A stretch of DNA of 64,000 nt from Knoxdaviesia capensis (taxonomy: Eukaryota; Ascomycota; Sordariomycetes; Microascales; Gondwanamycetaceae): the NCBI GenBank assembly GCA_001510575.1, contig LNGK01000003.1, positions 2,991,732 through 3,055,731 on the forward strand, in the 5' to 3' direction. Shown here piece after piece: positions 58,244 through 64,000 of the stretch. The notes under the pieces are model-generated. The model saw nothing but the letters and a program-made list of their open reading frames with translations, made no database searches and was not told the DNA's origin. Position 1 is the first letter of the stretch; each line of letters begins with the position of its first letter. The position numbers and the translations under genes were made by a program.

Positions 58244-61200
58244 TCGTATCTGAACATTTCCGATTTTCGAGTTCAGTTTCGCGCGACGCCGTTTTTCGTC
58301 TTGCTCGCTAGTTATTCCTCCCCCACCACGTTATCCCCCACACCTCGACATATTTCCCACCGACCGATCGATTGGACTATTATCGATGTCCATAAACAAT
58401 AGCATAACTGCCCATGCTTTGGTCAACTACAATGTTTTCGACGCGATGACTTCCTCTCATATGGAACGTCTCCGGCCCTTGTCAAGTGATCCTTTTCTGG
58501 TTCATTCCCTACAGTTCGTTTTTATTACTGAAGGTCAACAGTGCCTGAGAACAGCCATTGGAAGTTGTTGTTTCTAATCATTGCAGTGTGGAATAATCAT
58601 CCCCCCAGCCCCCCTTACCCCTCACATCCACACCACTTGCACTGCATTCTTTAGTTCTACCCCCTTGACCGCGTTCTGCTTTCCTCTTCGTTCTCGTTTT
58701 GTGTGTTTAGATGGCTCGACTAGCCTCGTGTTCTTCAAGCTGGTACTGTCAGTATTGATGCCCAAATTTGCCAAAATTGATGGGTCTCAATGGACTGACT
58801 GCCGGTTTGACTGAGCAGGATGGCTCGGTTGAACGGCATGTCCAGTATTCTCCATGCGTTGGGGATGCTGAGTTGCCCGGCCTTCATCATTCATTGCGAC
58901 CGCAGCCTGTCAAGAGTGGATAGTCCTAAAGCTGGACGATTTCAATCTCCTGTTGGGCCACCCTTCCCACTGCAGTGAATAATAGGCTTTTGCATCGTCT
59001 ATTAGAGGCAATTGGTTTTTGCGTTTTTTTTTCTTTGCGTTTAGTTTTAGTTGCTTGATATTCGATTCGCTTCCCCCTCCTTCCCACCCCTTCAGTTCGG
59101 ATAGCTTTGCATTTTTGCCTCGTTCTTGTTTCTTCGTTTTGTGTGCTGGATGCTGTAGTTTGTCTCGGTTTTGCTTTTATACTTGCCTTCCGCTTATCAC
59201 AACATGCTTTCCTCTCCGACCAGAGGGCCGCATTCCGAACTCTTGTCTATCCTCTTTGCGCTTGCTTCTCTTGCTGCTCCGCTCTACCCGTCCGGGCTTG
59301 TCTGGATGTGGAGGGCACGTGGTGTGAAGGAGGTGTTGGGAGAGATATGGAGAAGGTATATGGTTCAAACAGTCCCGCCTCACACGCCAAAGTCTAATTT
59401 CTATGCTTGGATGGGGTTACATCTTTTCACTGTTCCTGTTTGTCTTTGCTTTGGCCGAAATTGATGTGGGGTTTTGTGTTGGATGAATTGGCAGTCGTGG
59501 AGAGAGGTGGTTTTCAGGAGAAGACTGGTTTTGTTTTCATTTTGTGCGTTGGGGCATTGTGGCTGAGGATTCTAATCCCGATAGATGCCTGGTCGAGCAT
59601 TTGGGCTTGGCCAGTGCATTGAGGCTTCGGGATGGTCTTCTTCTCTGTAGCAACAGGTCTACACGGGCCTTCTCGCATCCTACCACTCTGGCTTCTTGCC
59701 CATCTCCACGTTCATTCTACCAACCCCAGCAAACATGGCTGTGCTTCTTTTATGGAGCAGAGCAAGACAAGAAGAGAGAGGCTTAGCTTTGATGATGTTT
59801 TTATTTTTAATTGGCTGTTTTTTCATTTCTGTGCTTTGTGTGTTTTGTTGCTAGCGAGGCTCGTGTGTTTCTGTCACTGACGTCGATGTGCGGGAGAGTG
59901 GAGAGATCTGTCAATGAGTTCTGTCACTGAGTTGCGTATCTCCCCGGAGGTTCAACGAGGTGGTGGAAGTCGTCTTCTCTATGCTTCCTGCGGCCGTCTA
60001 CCGTTACGACCTGATTCTATCTCGTGGCAGGTGGCAGTGCAGAACACAGGCGGGACATGTCGGAGGGCGTGGGGTGGGGTAGTATTGTTCGTTTCTTGTC
60101 ATTCCGTTGTCGTTTGCGGTGTGGCCAAAAAGCTGTTCTTTTCCACTTTCTTTGTCGATGCGTCCTATAGTTTCCTCCTTCGACCCCGGCCCCGATACTC
60201 CAGAGAGTGACACCTACGGCTCGGCACACTCGGCATATACTCCGGCACCTACGATAACGGTCTACCTGTCCTCCGACTCCACACCCTGGCGATGAGCTTC
60301 GAGATTTGATAATTTGATTTCTTTATTTCATTTTCACCCGGCGCATTTGTTGAACTGAAATTTTTCTTTCTTTTTTTCCCCCTTTGGTGTAGAGACGGCG
60401 CATGGTTCGAGAAGTTGCTTTGCTTCTTTCAAACCTACGTGTGTTTTGATTGTTTTGATCACACTGGAGATGGGGAAAGTGGAATGAAGAATCGGTGCAT
60501 CTCGGTGTGGCCCGGTACATGAACTACTTTCTGCGAGCGGACTTTGGCTTTCTCCCTTGATTGTGTCTTTTCGGGTGTGTGATGATGATGTTCGTAGTGT
60601 CTTTGGCCAGGAGTCTTCACGTAGTGCCGCTGGGTGAGTAGTTCTGGGGCAGTCTGGAGCGCGGGCGGTGCCTGGAGAGATGGTAAGGCTGTCGGCGAGG
60701 TTCACTTTTCTTCCCGCGGATGAACTGACGACGTGGGCCAGAAGCGAGGGCGAGCAAGGATTGTCGGTGAGCTGGGGGTTCAGTGTGTTCCGGGGTGATG
60801 GACGGACGGAGGGGAGGAGCACAGCCCCCGGGACGCCGACTACGGAGAAAATAAATCTACGAGTAGAGGACGAACATTTAGGGTTGGCTGGTTGGCTGGG
60901 GATGGGATGGGGAGGGATGGGGAGGGGGAGGTGGTGATGGTGGGTGGGGGACAGCTTGAAAGCTGCGTGGTGATGTCTGTGCTACCATCATGCCGGGCAG
61001 GAAGAAGCCACCCACGCTGCCATTTTCATCGTAGATCACAAACAGGTTTTTTAACAGGTTTTTTTCTTGAAAAAAATTTGTATCCCGAGGAGAGTATCTC
61101 CAATCCAAGCTAGGACTTTGGATTGGACAGCAGTCTCTCATCAGCGGCTGCAAGCGCACACCGACTTGCGTGCCCAGCACCACGCGTGGCGCAGTCCCCC

Positions 61201-62260
61201 TCAGAGACAAGTCAGTCTGGGTGAGGCGAGAGAGACTCCGAGACAAAGAACACGGTCTGGGAAAGCAGGAAGAATGGCGATCTCTCCTAGACACACACCA
61301 GAGAGAGCTACGGCAGATGGCAGCACCGAGAGGCAAAGCACAAGACGAGAGGGAAGAAAAAAAGCGAGAGAATCGCATGGGAAATCACCTTGCAGAAGGC
61401 CGCTTGGGATATTTTTTTTTTTCAAACGGACGTAGTACACAACCTGCCTCAAGAAGGAGACTGGATGGGGAGTTTCTAGTGAAGTTCTTGGGAGTCAAGA
61501 CGGGAGGCAGGGATAGAGAGAGACGGGGGAGGGGTCACGCGAGGTGGGTGTCTTTGATGTCTGGGTTTAGGTAGACGTGACAGCCCGGTTGACGGATGAT
61601 CACGGTGATGGTGGTGGTGGTGGTGGTGGATGTGTGTGGGTGGGTGTGTGGGTGTGGGTGTGGGTGATGTTCACGCGGGGGTGGCGGCGTGACATCCGTG
61701 GCGGAGTACAGTGAGGGTTCTCTTACTGCCTTGCTCAGGCGGCTCAGGCGGCCCGGCACGTCGCCTGACCCTGTCCGGGGGCCTTTCCGGGAGTTGCCCA
61801 GAGAGGGGAGCGACGATGCCGCTTGATGCCGACGTGCCTAGCAGATGCGGAAGATGCACGTACGTAGGCTCGCCGAGACACGAATATTTAGTCTGGCGTG
61901 TCCCCCTCCTGCTTCTCCTCTTGGCTTTGAAATTACTCCGGCCTTTCGACTATGGAAATGCCACCGAAGACCTTTTCTTGCTCATAATCATCTCACATCC
62001 AGACTTTTGGCCGGATCTGAGCGCCCGGTGGCTTCCTTCCTCCAAGCACCGGATTTCAGTGGCTCCCCGATACAGGCATATCGCCGAAAACCCCGTTAGT
62101 CAGATAGCTCCAACCCAGCCAGAGTGGGTTTTTTTGGGGGGGCTTCGCTTCAGTCCCCGTGACAATCTCACGGGACATTTTCTTTCCTTTCCCTTCCCTC
62201 CCCCCTTCCCCCGTTCCTTTTTCCACACCCTCCTCCCCCATCATTCTCTCCGGGCACGCC
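58244..62260. other. Intergenic: CK1 3' flank and 5-phosphatase promoter
   Basis: No supported gene. 58244-58900 would hold the CK1 3'UTR. Sequence from 59000 to 60300 is T/G-rich, with ORFs of 60-100 codons that lack motifs. 61604-61666 is a TGG/TG-rich repeat. 62170-62250 is a CT-rich tract immediately before the 5-phosphatase ATG. Confidence 0.5.
61604..61666. repeat. TGG/TG-rich imperfect repeat
   Basis: (GGT)n followed by TGTGTGGG-type units in non-coding DNA upstream of the 5-phosphatase gene. Confidence 0.85.
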
Positions 62261-64000
62261 ATGGCTTTCCTCCGCCGCTCCGCCGCCCCGAACCCCGCCG
62301 ATCCCGCATCCCCGCAAGACCCCACCCCCGTCGCCGGAGCTGCCCCCACCACAGCCCCAACCACCCCCACCGATCTGCCCCCGGACTCCGACGCCGGGAC
62401 CATGATGGCCTCCAAAGCGGCGGCCGCGGCGGCGCTGGACGTGTTCATCCTGACCTTCAACTGCGCCAAGACCCCCGCCGATGTCGGGGCGCTGGCCAGC
62501 GGCCTGCACGATGCCTTGTTGCTGAACGCGACCGGCTTGCCGGAGCTGGTGGTCGTGTAAGGCCTCTCTCCCCCCCGCCCCGCCCCCCGTCCCGTCCTTT
62601 CTGTTACGATGGCTAACCTGCGTGCTCGTCACCGTGTACTGACTGCCTGCAGTTCTCTCCAGGAAATCGCCCCGCTGTCGGCGTCGTTCATCGGCGGCAG
62701 CTTCCTAGCCCCGTACTACTCCCGCTTCGAAGATGCGGTGAACCTGGCCGCCATGAACGTCGAGACCGCCGCGCCGGCATCGTTGCTGGTCAACACCGCC
62801 AGCTCGGCCAGCCGGACGTCTTCCTCCGACGACGTGGTCGAGGTTGAGAGAGTCGCCGACGACAACGAGGAAGAGTCCGTGGACGACCGGTCCTCCGCAT
62901 CGCTGCTCACTGCCGACACCCCCGCCACGTCGGTGCCGCCCTCGCGGCCCACCAGCGCGCGGTCGGCGGCTGCAAGCCCGGCCAAGCCGCCCAAGCACTA
63001 CCACCTGGTCCGCGCGTGCAACATCGGCATGACGGCGATCATGTTGTTTGCGCGCGACCCGGCCGCGGTGGTGTCGGTGCAGCAGGCCGAGATCGGCTTT
63101 GGCGCCGCCGACATGGGCAATAAGGGCGCCGTCGCCCTGCGCGTGCTGTACGCCCCCGCTGACGCCGACGCGGATGCCGGCCCGACCGAAATGACCTTTG
63201 TGTCCGCCCACCTGGCCGCCATGGAGTGGAACCTGGCGCGGCGCAACGCGAACTGGCAGGCCATCATGCGCGGCCTGACCTTTGAGAACCCGGAAGACGT
63301 GATCCGGCGCTACGAGACCCGCCAGGACCCCACCACCACCACCTCCTCGTCGGCCGCCGACGGCAACGCCGACGACGACGACAGCGAGCACGCGGCCCTG
63401 CTGCAGTCGCGCCTGCGCACGCAGCACGCCCAGCTCGCGCGCGAGCTGCACGACATCTCGGTGTACAAGCCGTCGTCGTTCCTCTTCGTGTCCGGCGACC
63501 TCAACTACCGCATCGCCACCACGCCGCCGCCGCTAACCTTCCAGTTCCCCAGCCTCGCCCCCGGCTCGCCGCACCACTACGCCCAGCTGCTCCCGCTGGA
63601 CCAGCTGACGCGCGAGCGCCGCGCCGGCCGCACGCTGCACGGCCTCTCCGAGGCGCCCGTCGCCTTCGCGCCGTCGTACAAGTACGAGCGCACGCTGCGC
63701 GCCGGCGCGCCGGGCTTCGACCACGTCGACGGCGCCGTGCACTGGCGCTGGGCCTCCAACCGCTACCCCAGCTGGACCGACCGCGTGCTGTTCCTCGACC
63801 TGCCGCCGTGGCTGCGCACCGGCGCGCCCGACGCGCCCGCCCTGGAGGTCGTGGCCTACGATATCCTGCCCGTGCAGCTCGCCAGCGACCACCGGCCGGT
63901 GTTCCTGCGCATGCGGGTGCCGCGCGTCTCGCAGGCGCAGATGCGGCCGCCGACACCGCCGGGCCTGCACTACGACGACGACGACGGCGACGACGACGAC
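62261..64000 (+). CDS. Inositol polyphosphate 5-phosphatase (IPPc domain), cut by the window end
   Basis: Exon 1 is 62261-62556 and exon 2 starts at 62653 and runs off the window. The 96-bp intron has GTAAGG and TGCAG borders and restores VVVSLQEI. 548 residues are visible. Family motifs appear in order: FILTFNC (62-68), SLQEI with metal-binding E103, NIGMTAIMLF (222-231), ADMGNKGAVALR (251-262), FVSAHLAA (281-288), FVSGDLNYRI (377-386), PSYKYE (439-444), YPSWTDRVLF (470-479) and SDHRPVF (510-516). The last three are the signature of 5-phosphatases, which remove the 5-phosphate from PI(4,5)P2 and related lipids or soluble inositol phosphates. Two acidic/Ser-rich insertions interrupt the core, at about 145-212 and 322-346. 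The visible C-terminus is poly-Asp. The N-terminal 55 residues are Pro/Thr-rich, and there is no Sac1 domain ahead of the 5-phosphatase as in synaptojanin-like forms. Start at ATG 62261 in GCCATGGC context. Confidence 0.93.

Noticed and set aside
62705..63970. Minus-strand frames opposite the 5-phosphatase
   Set aside because: Shadow frames in very GC-rich coding DNA; no motif.

Overview
The window looks like nuclear DNA of a filamentous ascomycete (Pezizomycotina; Sordariomycete-like is my best guess, species not determined). The reasons are genes split by short GT-AG introns with GTAAGT/GTATGT/GTGAGT donors, a tRNA-Thr with a 13-nt intron next to the anticodon, a fungal GH75 chitosanase, a filamentous-fungal type casein kinase I, Ser/Thr/Pro-rich reading frames, and long CT-rich leaders. 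I see no bacterial operon structure, CRISPR array, transposase, integrase or virus-like gene.

Layout: 1-3416 has no gene. 3417-11385 (minus) encodes a giant coiled-coil protein of unknown function in at least two exons. 14779-15777 (minus) is a four-exon small secreted protein. 17321-18091 (minus) is a Mid2-like single-pass cell-surface sensor. 18092-23412 is a gene desert. 23413-25576 (plus) is a decayed secreted protein gene with PAN/Apple-like and galactose-binding-like units, broken by frameshifts and by several TAG codons that each look like former CAG. 28519-29554 (plus) is the chitosanase. 31350-33916 (minus) is a type II membrane nucleotide pyrophosphatase/phosphodiesterase. 34438-34524 (plus) is tRNA-Thr(AGU). 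35129-39694 (minus) is a 1,521-residue Ser-rich, probably myristoylated protein with a tiny upstream ORF. 40023-48482 is a second gene desert. 48483-49997 (minus) is a NYN-domain/zinc-finger protein. 49998-55142 is a third sparse region. 56654-58243 (plus) is casein kinase I with a long CT-rich leader and a 1.2-kb leader intron. 62261-64000 (plus) is an inositol polyphosphate 5-phosphatase cut by the window end.

The genes do not form a metabolic cluster. They are mostly housekeeping or signalling genes (CK1, 5-phosphatase, NPP, RNA-binding NYN protein) mixed with cell-surface or secreted genes (Mid2-like sensor, chitosanase, small secreted protein, dead PAN-like gene). Density is low, with nine protein genes, one pseudogene and one tRNA in 64 kb. 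The long spacers hold microsatellites, a recurrent palindromic GTACTGTA/TACAGTAC motif and a few short telomere-like (TTAGGG) tracts.

I did not find a convincing new multi-gene system. The most interesting leads are the RIP-like nonsense pattern in the pseudogene, the CK1 last intron whose retention stops translation right after the same Met, the splice-made five-codon uORF that abuts a main ATG, the NYN + 2xCCCH + CCHC protein, and the recurrent palindrome. All exon boundaries were read by eye from splice signals and frame continuity; none is backed by transcript data.
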